DNA of 64,000 nt from Natranaeroarchaeum sulfidigenes (GTDB lineage Archaea; Halobacteriota; Halobacteria; Halobacteriales; Natronoarchaeaceae). Positions 1 through 9,076 of this stretch are shown here, in pieces. Within the stretch, counting starts at the first letter, position 1, and each line of letters opens with the position of its first letter. Where the stretch lies: contig NZ_CP064786.1 of assembly GCF_017094485.1 (NCBI RefSeq), positions 2,977,128 to 3,041,127 of the forward strand, read 5' to 3'. The position numbers and the translations under genes were made by a program. The notes under the pieces are model-generated. The model ran no database searches. It saw only the letters and a program-made list of their open reading frames with translations, and was not told the origin of the DNA.

Positions 1-505
1 CCCGTGTCTGCAGTCCGAGCCAGCCGTCGTACAGCGCGGCGGCGATCTGATACGTACTGTTCGGGCCGAGGTCGACAGCATCGTCGAGCGCGCGATACTC
101 CTCACCGAAGAACCCCAGAAAACCCTCGGGGGCGTCGAGGCCAACCTCGACGAGCGCTTCAGCGATCAGGAAATCAATGAAGTCCTCGGGAGAGCCCTGT
201 ACCCGGGGCTTGACGATGACGACAGGTGGGTCGGTCTGGTGAGTCCATGCGACGCTCCCGTCGCCGGGCAGCCCGATCGTGAAGTCCGACCCGGCATACC
301 GGCGAAGCACCGTCGGCACGTCCTCGGGAAGCCACTCGGCGGGAGCGGTGTAGGGGTCGAGCGCGTCGACGATCAGGCCCAGATCCTCGGCCTGTGCGGA
401 CGGGACCGTCTTGAAATCCGACGCGGCGTCGACGACGATGGCCGCCGGGGCGTGCGCGTCGCGGACAGCATCGAGATCGTCTGGGAGATCACGTACCTGG
501 AACAT
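1..505 (-). CDS. Haloarchaeal protein of unknown function (DUF7089-like), 3' end outside the window
   Basis: Reading the minus strand from the ATG at 505 gives an uninterrupted frame to the window edge, so about 168 residues are visible and the C-terminus is missing. The protein starts MFQVRDLPDDLDAVRDAH and contains the stretches GLPGDGSVAWTHQTDPP and FIDFLIAEALVEVGLD. There is no signal peptide or membrane segment. From memory this resembles a haloarchaea-only family catalogued as DUF7089; no function is known to me. It is coupled to the tiny upstream gene by a TGATG stop/start overlap. Confidence 0.7.
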   Translation of the reverse strand, partial: MFQVRDLPDDLDAVRDAHAPAAIVVDAASDFKTVPSAQAEDLGLIVDALDPYTAPAEWLPEDVPTVLRRYAGSDFTIGLPGDGSVAWTHQTDPPVVIVKPRVQGSPEDFIDFLIAEALVEVGLDAPEGFLGFFGEEYRALDDAVDLGPNSTYQIAAALYDGWLGLQTR

Positions 506-594
506 CAGGCGAGCAGGTTCTGCAGGATCAATGCGACAGCGAGCACGCCCGTGACACCGATCGTTCCGACGACGATTTTGGTAGCCTGACTCAT
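505..594 (-). CDS. 29-residue single-span membrane peptide
   Basis: The minus-strand frame from the ATG at 594 encodes 29 residues, MSQATKIVVGTIGVTGVLA followed by a hydrophobic tail ending QNLLA. One membrane helix covers nearly the whole peptide. Its stop overlaps the ATG of the following gene by one base (TGATG), which suggests translational coupling. A CTTTAAG box at 619-625 lies about 28 nt before the ATG, the spacing expected for a leaderless haloarchaeal transcript. Function is unknown. Promoter spacing and coupling are the reasons for calling such a short frame a gene. Confidence 0.6.
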   Translation of the reverse strand: MSQATKIVVGTIGVTGVLAVALILQNLLA

Positions 595-618
595 ATTCGA
601 TGGGAGGTGGGCCGGTCG

Positions 619-625
619 CTTAAAG
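619..625 (-). promoter_or_regulatory. TATA-like box for the two-gene leaderless unit ending at position 1
   Basis: CTTTAAG on the minus strand is centred about 28 nt from the ATG at 594. This fits transcription starting at or next to the start codon. Confidence 0.5.
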
Positions 626-673
626 GCTTTCAGATACGTCCTCTCTCAGTCAATAAATCCGTTGCCGAGCGAA

Positions 674-857
674 CGATGGGATTTTGCGCCCGCCGAACCA
701 GGCCCGGGTATGAACCTCACAGACCGCCCCCGTCGGCTTCGCCGCGACGGGATCCGCGAACTCGTCCGTGAGACGGAGCTTTCGGCAGCCGATCTGATCG
801 CGCCGGTGTTCGTCGACGCGACGACCGACGAGCGCGTCCCGCTCTACGATGCCGTCG
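674..857 (+). repeat. Left copy of a direct repeat derived from the hemB promoter and 5' end
   Basis: This 184 bp segment aligns to 3816-4032 with about 13 mismatches by eye and one gap. The gap is a 33 bp deletion between two copies of CGAGCGCGTCCC in the intact gene (3971-3982 and 4004-4015), which is the signature of slippage between short direct repeats. Both copies include the upstream box GATGGGATTTTGCGC and are in the same orientation. Between them lies the RCK-permease-RCK cassette. Confidence 0.85.
711..857 (+). pseudogene. hemB: hemB 5' fragment (porphobilinogen synthase remnant)
   Basis: The frame from the ATG at 711 reads MNLTDRPRRLRRDGIRELV and continues as the N-terminus of HemB as far as VPLYDAVAR. 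It then runs into the 3' end of the convergent RCK gene and stops at 925 with unrelated residues. About 50 HemB residues are present, with an in-frame loss of 11 residues relative to the intact gene at 3852. The zinc site and both active-site lysines are absent, so it cannot be an enzyme. The promoter region is retained, so it may still be transcribed toward the RCK gene. Confidence 0.85.
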
Positions 858-861
858 CTCG

Positions 862-1527
862 TCACCCACGGAACAGGTTGACTACCTCGTCGGCGACAGC
901 CGGCTCGGTAGCGAGAATGTACTGACGCCCGGCAACGAGTTCCGTGTCGGGACCCGCGATCGAGTCGGAGTCGTTCTCCGAGATCACGAGGCTCCCCCTC
1001 GGAAGCGACACCTCACTCAGTGTTCGACCGGCAACAGGTGCGGCCGATCCCGCCGTTATTTCGAGGATCCGAACGTCACCGACCGTCGCCTTGAGCGTTC
1101 GGACGCCCGTCTCGATCGCGCTGGCCGCGGCACCGGCTCCGGATTCTTCGGGGGTGAACGTGGCATCCACGAACTCGCCGTATTCCGAGCCGTCGTGAGT
1201 GGTCCGCATGACCGTTCGAATGGACGGGTTCGTCTCCCTCGCTATCGTACAGGCGGCCAGATTCGTCCCTTCGGTATCAGTCAGCCCCGCGATGACGTCC
1301 GCGCTCTCCAGATCCGCCTGTCTGAGTACCGAGGGACGCGTCGCATCACCGTGGATCACCGTGGCGATGTACTCGTTTTCGAGCAGTTGTACTCGATCGT
1401 CCCGGCGCTCGACGACGACGACATCGTGGTCGTGTTCGGCCAGTATCCGGGCTGTCCTGAGTCCCGTGCGTCCACTCCCCACGAGGACGACACGGAGTGG
1501 CCCGTTGGAAGGTTGAAAGGAGCTCAT
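862..1527 (-). CDS. RCK (TrkA-N plus TrkA-C) regulatory protein, divergent from the APC permease
   Basis: This 221-residue protein has an N-terminal Rossmann nucleotide-binding domain (VVLVGSGRTGLRTARIL, an acidic residue at the end of strand 2, then GDATRPSVLRQADLESADV). A TrkA-C domain follows from about residue 140 (VAGRTLSEVSLPRGSLVI). Soluble RCK proteins bind NAD(H) or nucleotides and gate ion or solute transporters. It is a clear paralogue of the protein at 3116-3769; both contain DATRPS(V/I)LRQADLESADV and end in LFRG. It is divergent from the permease, and its 3' end abuts the hemB fragment. The transported partner is inferred from position. Confidence 0.82.
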   Translation of the reverse strand: MSSFQPSNGPLRVVLVGSGRTGLRTARILAEHDHDVVVVERRDDRVQLLENEYIATVIHGDATRPSVLRQADLESADVIAGLTDTEGTNLAACTIARETNPSIRTVMRTTHDGSEYGEFVDATFTPEESGAGAAASAIETGVRTLKATVGDVRILEITAGSAAPVAGRTLSEVSLPRGSLVISENDSDSIAGPDTELVAGRQYILATEPAVADEVVNLFRG

Positions 1528-1690
1528 GCCCTATCTTTTCTTGCCAATTCAAAAGAAAGTACGCACGTGGCAGGTATCGTCCTTATACGTCTTTGTATGG
1601 TATTTATTTCGTATTCTATGGGGGAAACTATTATGCTTGATCAATTATATCAATAGATTACGCTCGATGGCTCCGAGTGTGTTATAATCG

Positions 1691-3100
1691 ATGTCCGAGC
1701 AACAGACACGGGAGCCGCAGGCCGAACTGGGGCTGCTGGATGCGACGATGATCGGGATGGGGGCGATGATCGGTGCGGGAGTGTTCGTGCTCACCGGCCT
1801 CGCGGCGGAGATCACCGGTCCGGCGGTGATCCTCGTGTTCTTCCTCAATGGAATCGTCACCGGGTTCACTGGGTTGGCCTACGCCGAACTGTCGAGTGCG
1901 ATCCCGAAGAGCGGGGGCGGATACGCCTTCGTCGAGGAGATCTTTTCCGACGTGGCTGCTTTCCAGATGGGCTGGATGCTCTGGTTCGGCTACATGATCG
2001 CGGGTGCGCTGTACGCGCTTGGGTTCGCTGCGAACCTCATCGAGTGGATCCAGATTTACTGGAGCGGCTTCCCCGCTGGCTCGGTACTCGGCGGGCTTAC
2101 GAGCTGGACCGTGCTGTACGCGTTCAGCGTCGTCGCCATGCTGATCGTATTGAACGTCCTCTCGACGGCTGCGAGCGGCGCGGCGGAAACCGTCGGGACG
2201 ATCATCAAGGTCGGTATTCTCCTCGTGTTCTCCGCGTTCGGAGCGTTCGCAATCGATACCGGCGAGTACACCCCGGTGTTCCCCGAGGGCGTCGGTGCGA
2301 TTATCCCCGCCATGGGGCTGACGTTCATCGCGTTCCAGGGATACGATCTCATTTCGACCGTGACCGAGGAAGTCGAAAACCCACGCGAGAACATCCCGAA
2401 GGCGATCTTTCTGGCACTCGCAGGCACCATTATCGTCTACCTCGCGGTCGTCGTGGTCGCGGTCGGAACCCTCAGTGCCGATCGACTCGGGGCGCAGGGG
2501 GAGACGGCTATCGCCAGCGCCGCCGGGGAGTTCATGCCCGAAATTCCGGTTCTCGGACCGGGTTCGACGCTCATCTGGTTCGGTGCGGTCTTCTCGACGC
2601 TTACCGCACTGAATGCGGTCGTGATCGCCTCCAGCCGTGTCGCCTTCGCGATGGGGCGTGATCGGCTGTTCCCGTCCCGCGTCGGACAGATTCACCACCG
2701 GTTCGGAACCCCTGCACTCGGTGTCGTCATCAGTGCCGCCGTGATGTTGTTATCGGTGGTGTTCCTCCCGATTCAGATGGTCGGCAACCTGTCGAGTCTG
2801 TTCTTCCTGCTGGCGTTCGTCGCGGTGAACGCGGCGGTGATCAAACTCCGCCGCGAGCGCCCGAACATGAACCGGCCCTACGAGATGCCGCTGTATCCAG
2901 TGCCGCCGATTCTCGGCATCGTCTTCAACATCGGCATCGCCGGGTTCCTGGTCGTCAGGGATCCCGTGACCGGAGTACTTGCGGCGGGATGGCTCACGCT
3001 CGGTGTCGGGGCGTTCTTCCTGCTGAAACGCACCGGGTTCGGCGGCGGAAAGATCACCTCGGATGAGCCCCAGACCGACCCACAGACACTCGATGACTGA
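1691..3100 (+). CDS. APC-family amino acid permease
   Basis: The 469-residue protein has about 12 predicted membrane helices and the APC signature at its start, with GMGAMIGAGVFVLTG in helix 1 and SGGGYAFVEE after helix 2. It resembles haloarchaeal cationic amino acid/polyamine transporters but lacks the C-terminal UspA domains some of those carry. It probably moves an amino acid or polyamine across the cytoplasmic membrane by cation coupling; the substrate cannot be read from sequence. The RCK gene starts 15 bp downstream, and an RCK paralogue is divergent upstream, so regulation by nucleotide-sensing RCK subunits is a reasonable inference. The upstream 160 bp is AT-rich and holds both divergent promoters. 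Confidence 0.85.
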   Translation: MSEQQTREPQAELGLLDATMIGMGAMIGAGVFVLTGLAAEITGPAVILVFFLNGIVTGFTGLAYAELSSAIPKSGGGYAFVEEIFSDVAAFQMGWMLWFGYMIAGALYALGFAANLIEWIQIYWSGFPAGSVLGGLTSWTVLYAFSVVAMLIVLNVLSTAASGAAETVGTIIKVGILLVFSAFGAFAIDTGEYTPVFPEGVGAIIPAMGLTFIAFQGYDLISTVTEEVENPRENIPKAIFLALAGTIIVYLAVVVVAVGTLSADRLGAQGETAIASAAGEFMPEIPVLGPGSTLIWFGAVFSTLTALNAVVIASSRVAFAMGRDRLFPSRVGQIHHRFGTPALGVVISAAVMLLSVVFLPIQMVGNLSSLFFLLAFVAVNAAVIKLRRERPNMNRPYEMPLYPVPPILGIVFNIGIAGFLVVRDPVTGVLAAGWLTLGVGAFFLLKRTGFGGGKITSDEPQTDPQTLDD

Positions 3101-3115
3101 GACACAGTACAATCC

Positions 3116-3769
3116 ATGAGCACACGAGACCTCGACGTTGTGATCGTTGGCGGCGGCCGGGTTGGCCTCCGCACCGCACAGACACTCGACAACCGCGGGC
3201 ACGATATCACCGTCATCGAGCAGGACCCGGAACGGAGCGATCGCATCGCCGACGAGTATATCGCCACGGTGATCAACGGTGATGCGACGCGTCCCTCGAT
3301 ACTCAGGCAGGCGGACCTGGAGAGTGCGGACGTGCTTGCGGCCCTGACCGCTGACCTCGGGACGAACCTCGCCGTCTGTCTGACCGCCAGGCAGTACGGT
3401 TCGCCAATACGGACCGTGATGCGACGGCTGGAAGACGATAGCGACGAGTACGGGGATCTCGTCGATTCGACAGTGTTTCCCGAACAGGCCGGGGCACGGA
3501 TCGCAGCGAACGCCGTTGACTCCGGCGTCCGGGCGCTCGAAGACATGGTCGGCGACCTGGAAATCCTGGTGATCGAAGTGACCGAATCGGCGCCCGTCGC
3601 CGGCCGGACGCTCGGCGAGATCACGCTCCCGGAGGGAAGTATCATCGTCTCCGGGGCCGACGGCAACGCGACTGCCGGTGCCGGGACGAGACTCGACCCC
3701 GGCCAGTCCTACGTCGTCGCAACCGAGTCGGACGTCGAAACGGAGATCGTCCGGCTGTTCCGCGGGTGA
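3116..3769 (+). CDS. RCK (TrkA-N plus TrkA-C) regulatory protein, in operon with the APC permease
   Basis: This 217-residue protein has the nucleotide-binding motif VVIVGGGRVGLRTA, then GDATRPSILRQADLESADV, and a TrkA-C domain (VAGRTLGEITLPEGSIIV). It lies 15 bp after the permease stop and is almost certainly cotranscribed with it. It is paralogous to the divergent protein at 862-1527 (more than half of residues identical by eye). A Trk potassium channel subunit is not present nearby, so the protein more likely regulates the adjacent permease or a distant channel. Confidence 0.83.
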   Translation: MSTRDLDVVIVGGGRVGLRTAQTLDNRGHDITVIEQDPERSDRIADEYIATVINGDATRPSILRQADLESADVLAALTADLGTNLAVCLTARQYGSPIRTVMRRLEDDSDEYGDLVDSTVFPEQAGARIAANAVDSGVRALEDMVGDLEILVIEVTESAPVAGRTLGEITLPEGSIIVSGADGNATAGAGTRLDPGQSYVVATESDVETEIVRLFRG

Positions 3770-3815
3770 GGTTCCGGCCCTCGGGGCTGATCTCGGCTCT
3801 CCTGCAGCCAGGAGC

Positions 3816-4032
3816 CGATGGGATTTTGCGCTCGCCGAACCAAGCCCGGGTATGGACCTCACAGACCGCCCCCGTCGACTTCGCCGCGACGGGATCCGCG
3901 AACTCGTTCGGGAAACGGAGCTTGCGGCGGCCGATCTGATCGCGCCGGTGTTCGTCGACGCGACGACCGACGAGCGCGTCCCCATCGAGACGATGCCGGG
4001 CCACGAGCGCGTCCCGCTTGAGGAAGCCGTCG
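3816..4032 (+). repeat. Right copy of the hemB direct repeat (inside intact hemB)
   Basis: This is the partner of 674-857. It comprises the hemB promoter region and about 60 codons. The intact 33 bp segment absent from the left copy is bounded here by the 12 bp repeats at 3971-3982 and 4004-4015. Confidence 0.85.
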
Positions 4033-4832
4033 ACCGGGTCGAGGAGGTGCTCGAAACGGGTGTCAGCGCCGTCATTCTCTTTGGAATCCCGGAATCGAAA
4101 GACGCCCGCGGCACTCGGGCGTGGGCCGAGGACGGCGTGATTCAGGAAGCGACCCGGCGGATCACGGCCGAAACCGACGCCTACGTCATCACCGACCTCT
4201 GTCTGTGTGAGTACACCGACCACGGCCACTGTGGCGTGCTCGAAGACGCCGCCGCCGAGGAGCCACGGCTGACCGTCGACAACGACGAGACCCTGGAGCT
4301 GCTCTCGCAAATCGCCGTCTCACAGGCCGAGGCCGGTGCGGATATGATCGCCCCGAGTGGCATGATGGACGGAATGGTCGGAACGATCCGCGAGGGGTTG
4401 GATCGGGAAGACTTCCAGGACGTGCCGATCATGAGCTACGCGGCCAAATACGAGTCCAGTTTCTACGGTCCCTTCCGGGACGCCGCCGACGGCGCACCCG
4501 CGTTCGGGAACCGGCGACACTACCAGATGGATCCGGCCAACGCCGAGGAAGCGATCCGCGAGGTCGCCTTAGACGTCGAGCAGGGCGCGGACGTCCTGAT
4601 GGTCAAGCCCGCACTGCCCTATCTCGATATCGTGCGGGATATCGACCGGAAGTTCGACCGGCCCGTCGCCGCCTATAATGTCAGCGGCGAGTACGCTATG
4701 CTACAGGCCGCCGCCGACCGGGGCTGGCTCGATCTGGAAGCCACCGCACTGGAGTCGCTGATCTCGATCAAACGCGCCGGCGCGGACCTGATCCTCACCT
4801 ACTTCGCCGAGGACATCGCGGAGCACCTCTAG
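3852..4832 (+). CDS. hemB: Porphobilinogen synthase (5-aminolevulinate dehydratase)
   Basis: The 326-residue enzyme condenses two 5-aminolevulinate molecules to porphobilinogen in heme and siroheme synthesis. It has the cysteine-rich metal site DLCLCEYTDHGHCG, the first Schiff-base lysine in MSYAAKYESSFYGPFRDA and the second in VLMVKPALPYLDI. Length is typical. The frame is open further upstream, but the ATG at 3852 matches the family N-terminus (MDLTDRPRRLRRDGIR). The stop overlaps that of the convergent cupin gene within a CTAG. Other heme genes lie 23-28 kb away (hemL, hemC, hemD). Its 5' end is duplicated at 674-857. Confidence 0.95.
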   Translation: MDLTDRPRRLRRDGIRELVRETELAAADLIAPVFVDATTDERVPIETMPGHERVPLEEAVDRVEEVLETGVSAVILFGIPESKDARGTRAWAEDGVIQEATRRITAETDAYVITDLCLCEYTDHGHCGVLEDAAAEEPRLTVDNDETLELLSQIAVSQAEAGADMIAPSGMMDGMVGTIREGLDREDFQDVPIMSYAAKYESSFYGPFRDAADGAPAFGNRRHYQMDPANAEEAIREVALDVEQGADVLMVKPALPYLDIVRDIDRKFDRPVAAYNVSGEYAMLQAAADRGWLDLEATALESLISIKRAGADLILTYFAEDIAEHL

Positions 4833-5305
4833 GGCAGCTCGGCCCCACACTCGGTGCAGGTGAACTGAAACTCGTCGTCGACCAGCCGCGTCTCCTGGGT
4901 GGTCTCGGCCTCACACGCTGGACAGTAAAGCCGGGACTGCAGGGCATCCCAGTCGTGGGTCGCACCCGGCGCACCAAGCGCCCAGCCGATCACGCGCTCG
5001 TCGCCGTCGTTGTACCCCTCCTGAAACTCGCCCGGCGGGAACCGGATCAACTCGCCCGCCCCGACCTCGACTGGCTCGCGGTCGAGACCGACGTCGAACG
5101 TCGCGACCCCCGCCTCGATGTAGAACACCTCCTCCTGATCGTGGTGGGCGTGCAGGCCGCCCGAGAACGACTCACCGGATTCGAGCTCGAAGTAGTTCAT
5201 CGCGAAATCGGTCGTCCCGAGCGTGTCGGAAACGGGTTTGCGGACGCTGTGGACGCCCAGCGGACTCAGCTCGTTCTCGACGTCGTCAATGCGCACCTTC
5301 TCCAT
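4829..5305 (-). CDS. Cupin protein with C-terminal zinc ribbon
   Basis: This is a 158-residue protein. Residues about 35-105 form a single cupin barrel with metal-binding motif 1 as HAHHDQEEVFYIEAG and the second motif around ELIRFPPGEFQEG. The C-terminal 30 residues carry two CxxC pairs (YCPACEAE and FTCTECGAE), a zinc ribbon. Cupins of this form bind metal and act as small isomerases, dioxygenases or sensors; the substrate is unknown. It is convergent with hemB and overlaps it by three bases. The start is followed upstream by a 190 bp divergent intergenic region. Confidence 0.8.
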   Translation of the reverse strand: MEKVRIDDVENELSPLGVHSVRKPVSDTLGTTDFAMNYFELESGESFSGGLHAHHDQEEVFYIEAGVATFDVGLDREPVEVGAGELIRFPPGEFQEGYNDGDERVIGWALGAPGATHDWDALQSRLYCPACEAETTQETRLVDDEFQFTCTECGAELP

Positions 5306-5381
5306 ACGGGTGGCCTACGGACGAGCGTGGAAAAGAACTATCGGCGGTTCGGGCGTTTTCGCCACCGATCTCAGTCTACCG

Positions 5382-5398
5382 TGCAGTTTTTGACTGCA
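5382..5398. promoter_or_regulatory. Inverted repeat in a divergent intergenic region
   Basis: TGCAGT and ACTGCA are separated by TTTTG, a 6 bp dyad with a 5 bp spacer. It lies between the cupin gene (minus) and the helical-protein gene (plus). It could be an operator; nothing identifies the protein that would bind it. Confidence 0.3.
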
Positions 5399-5496
5399 AC
5401 CACTGCCACTACCAGTAAAAAGTATTGGGTGCCGGCTGAACGAACCGAGAAACGTGTATTTAGGTGCGAGGGACGCGAATTCGACCGGAGAGACCG

Positions 5497-7038
5497 ATGT
5501 TTGACAGCGACACCCGGACTGTCGGCGAGCTCGAATCGGAGGTGGGGTCCTTCGAGGGGACGCCAACCGAGGCACTGGACGAGGACGAACGTGGCCGGCT
5601 GGTCGACGCGCTCGTCGCACTGGCCGACGCGTACGGCAGTCGGGGCGAGTTCGACGAGGAAACGAAGATGCTAGATCGACTGGAACGGCTCCACGAAGAA
5701 CACCCCAACGCCGACATCGACATTCACCTCGCGGCGGCACGGGCAAACGCGACCGCGGTGGACGCACGCGATGACATCTACGAGACTGGAATCGACCCGG
5801 AACGAATCGAGAGCCACCGGGAGGCCATCGAGGAACTGTACGCGACACGGTCGGAACCGACGATCGCCGGACCGCTCGCGCAGGCGACCGCGGAGACGAT
5901 CCACGCGTACGGCAAAGCCGAGGAGTCCGGACGGATCGGGCCGTTGCTCGACCGACTCGAAGCGATCTACGACCGCCACGAGGTGACCGAGGTCGCAGCC
6001 GCGGTCATGCACGGCTACGCCCACGCAGAGCGGTATCTCGGCGACGCCGAGTACCTCTCCCGGGCGGAGAATCTCTACAGTGCGCATCCCGACCGGGACG
6101 TCGCGGTCGGTCTCGCGGGCGTGCTTGCCGGGCACACCAACGTCGATGCCGCCAGCGAGGACGTCGAGGCGATCGAACGCCGAATCGCGCGGATCGAAGC
6201 CCTCGCCGAACAGTATCCGGCGGTCGAGGCGGAGATCGCTCGCTGGCTCCCGATCGCGGCAGCCAACGCGACCCGTGCGAGCTTCGAACAGGCCGACTAC
6301 AGCCGGATCGAACACTGGGGCCGCAAGACCCTGGAGTACCACGATCGACTGGAGACACCGACGAGCGCAACCTGGGCAGCCGTCGCGACGTTTTATTCCG
6401 CCCGGGCGTCGTTTTTCGATGCCGACATCGAGGCGGGCGAAGACAAGCTCGACCGGCTCAGAGCGCTGGAATCGGCACACGATAACCCGATCTTCGAACA
6501 CTGGCTCGGCCGGGGGATGTTCGATGCGGTGAGAGCCTACGTCGAGACCGCCCGCGCGGACCGTGCACAGGAGCTGGCCGACGAACTCGCCAAGTACGCC
6601 GAAGGCCATCAGGATCAGGCACAGATCGAGGCGGGGCTGGAGAGTCTTCGGGAGCAGGCACCCGAGATCTTCGAGGGGGACGGCGTCACCATCGACATCG
6701 GCGGCCCCGATGGGAGGGCGACCGAAGAGGATACCGGAGAACCAGGGGCGAACGGTGCGGCTGTCGATCTGAGCCCCATCCAGCCCGACGAGCAGGCCAC
6801 CCTCGAAGGCAGCCAGGAGCTCAGCGAGGCGATCGACCTCCTCGACGACGAGGATCACTCGCATGGATCGTGTGAGTCAGGGGGCTGTGGGGACTGTAAC
6901 TCCGATCCCGACTACGGAGAGCCAGCCAGCGGTCCAGTTATCGCGGCTGGACTGCTCGTGTTCGTCGCCGTCTTTGCCTCGGTCGTCTACGCCGGCTATC
7001 GGCTCGTGAAACTCGGCGCGTCAGCACTACGGAACTGA
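5497..7038 (+). CDS. Large helical-repeat protein with cysteine-rich linker and C-terminal membrane anchor
   Basis: From the ATG at 5497 (MFDSDTRTVGELESEVGSF) the protein has 513 residues. Residues 1 to about 400 are almost entirely alpha-helical and acidic, with repeating aromatic/alanine spacing that resembles TPR-like solenoids, but I see no canonical TPR consensus. A His/Cys-rich linker follows (HSHGSCESGGCGDCNSD), then one membrane helix (VIAAGLLVFVAVFASVVYA) and a short tail. The topology suggests a cytoplasmic scaffold anchored at the membrane. I do not recognise a named family. An in-frame ATG at 5464 is possible, but the upstream extension looks non-conserved. Confidence 0.7.
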   Translation: MFDSDTRTVGELESEVGSFEGTPTEALDEDERGRLVDALVALADAYGSRGEFDEETKMLDRLERLHEEHPNADIDIHLAAARANATAVDARDDIYETGIDPERIESHREAIEELYATRSEPTIAGPLAQATAETIHAYGKAEESGRIGPLLDRLEAIYDRHEVTEVAAAVMHGYAHAERYLGDAEYLSRAENLYSAHPDRDVAVGLAGVLAGHTNVDAASEDVEAIERRIARIEALAEQYPAVEAEIARWLPIAAANATRASFEQADYSRIEHWGRKTLEYHDRLETPTSATWAAVATFYSARASFFDADIEAGEDKLDRLRALESAHDNPIFEHWLGRGMFDAVRAYVETARADRAQELADELAKYAEGHQDQAQIEAGLESLREQAPEIFEGDGVTIDIGGPDGRATEEDTGEPGANGAAVDLSPIQPDEQATLEGSQELSEAIDLLDDEDHSHGSCESGGCGDCNSDPDYGEPASGPVIAAGLLVFVAVFASVVYAGYRLVKLGASALRN

Positions 7039-7080
7039 CCTGACAGCGATCTTTTTACTCCTACCGCTCGCGTATCCGGT

Positions 7081-7890
7081 ATGTGGAAACGGATCGCAGT
7101 CATCCTCGTGCTGGTCGTCGCGCTCGTCGGTGGCGGTGTCGTCCTCTACTTCTCGACGCCATACGAGGGGTCGGAGGCGTCTATCCAGTCCGTGCAGGAC
7201 GACCCGCGCGTCGACGTCGAGACGGCCGATGGAGTCAGCGTGCTCTCCCCCGCCGACGGTGACTCCGAGATCGGCGTCGTTTTTTATCCGGGCGCACGGG
7301 TTGCGCCGAACGCGTACTACCGATCGCTCGCACCGCTCGTTACCGAGGCAAACGCCACGGTCTACATCGCCGAGATGCCGCTGAACGTCGCGCTGCTCGA
7401 TGCCGACGCCGCGGACGATATTCGCGCAGACGAAGCCCAGATCGAGACGTGGATCGTCGGCGGCCACTCGCTTGGGGGTGTCGCGGCTTGCAGCTACGCC
7501 GCCGAGACGGACGTCGACGGGCTGCTCATGTTTGCCTCCTACTGCAACGACGACATCAGCGATCGTGATATCGCCGTCCTCAGTGTCACCGGAAGCGCGG
7601 ATACCGTGCTCGACTGGGAGGACTATCGTGCCAGTAACGCGGATCTGCCACCTGCGACCACGAGCGAGCGGCTGCCGGACGTCAACCACACGCAGTTCGG
7701 CTCGTACCGCGGCCAGCGCGGCGATTCGATGTCTCCACTATCGTATGATGAAGCTCACGATAGACTCGCAGAAGTCCTCGTGCCCTGGATCGAGGCGCGT
7801 GTCATCGAGACACGGTTCTGCCGTGGCTGGTCGAAGCACAGTACGTATGACGGTAGACACTTATATCACCCACCGGTAAGCCCGGAGTAG
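7081..7890 (+). CDS. Alpha/beta hydrolase with N-terminal membrane anchor
   Basis: The 269-residue protein starts with an uncleaved-looking hydrophobic anchor (VILVLVVALVGGGVVLYF). The hydrolase core has the nucleophile elbow GGHSLGGVAA (Ser), a likely acid in TGSADTVLDWE and a late histidine in DVNHTQFGSY. It probably faces the cell exterior and acts on an ester or peptide; the substrate is unknown. The last 30 residues or so, after WIEARV, look unlike the family. The DNA there also contains the TATA-like box of the next gene, so the stop next to the phosphate permease start may be a recent C-terminal extension. Confidence 0.72.
   Translation: MWKRIAVILVLVVALVGGGVVLYFSTPYEGSEASIQSVQDDPRVDVETADGVSVLSPADGDSEIGVVFYPGARVAPNAYYRSLAPLVTEANATVYIAEMPLNVALLDADAADDIRADEAQIETWIVGGHSLGGVAACSYAAETDVDGLLMFASYCNDDISDRDIAVLSVTGSADTVLDWEDYRASNADLPPATTSERLPDVNHTQFGSYRGQRGDSMSPLSYDEAHDRLAEVLVPWIEARVIETRFCRGWSKHSTYDGRHLYHPPVSPE
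7861..7867 (+). promoter_or_regulatory. TATA-like box for the PiT permease inside the 3' end of the hydrolase gene
   Basis: TTATATC lies about 28 nt before the ATG at 7891, fitting a leaderless transcript. The permease can therefore be expressed independently although its start directly follows the hydrolase stop. Confidence 0.5.
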
Positions 7891-9075
<1,185 letters not shown>

Positions 9076-9076
9076 G

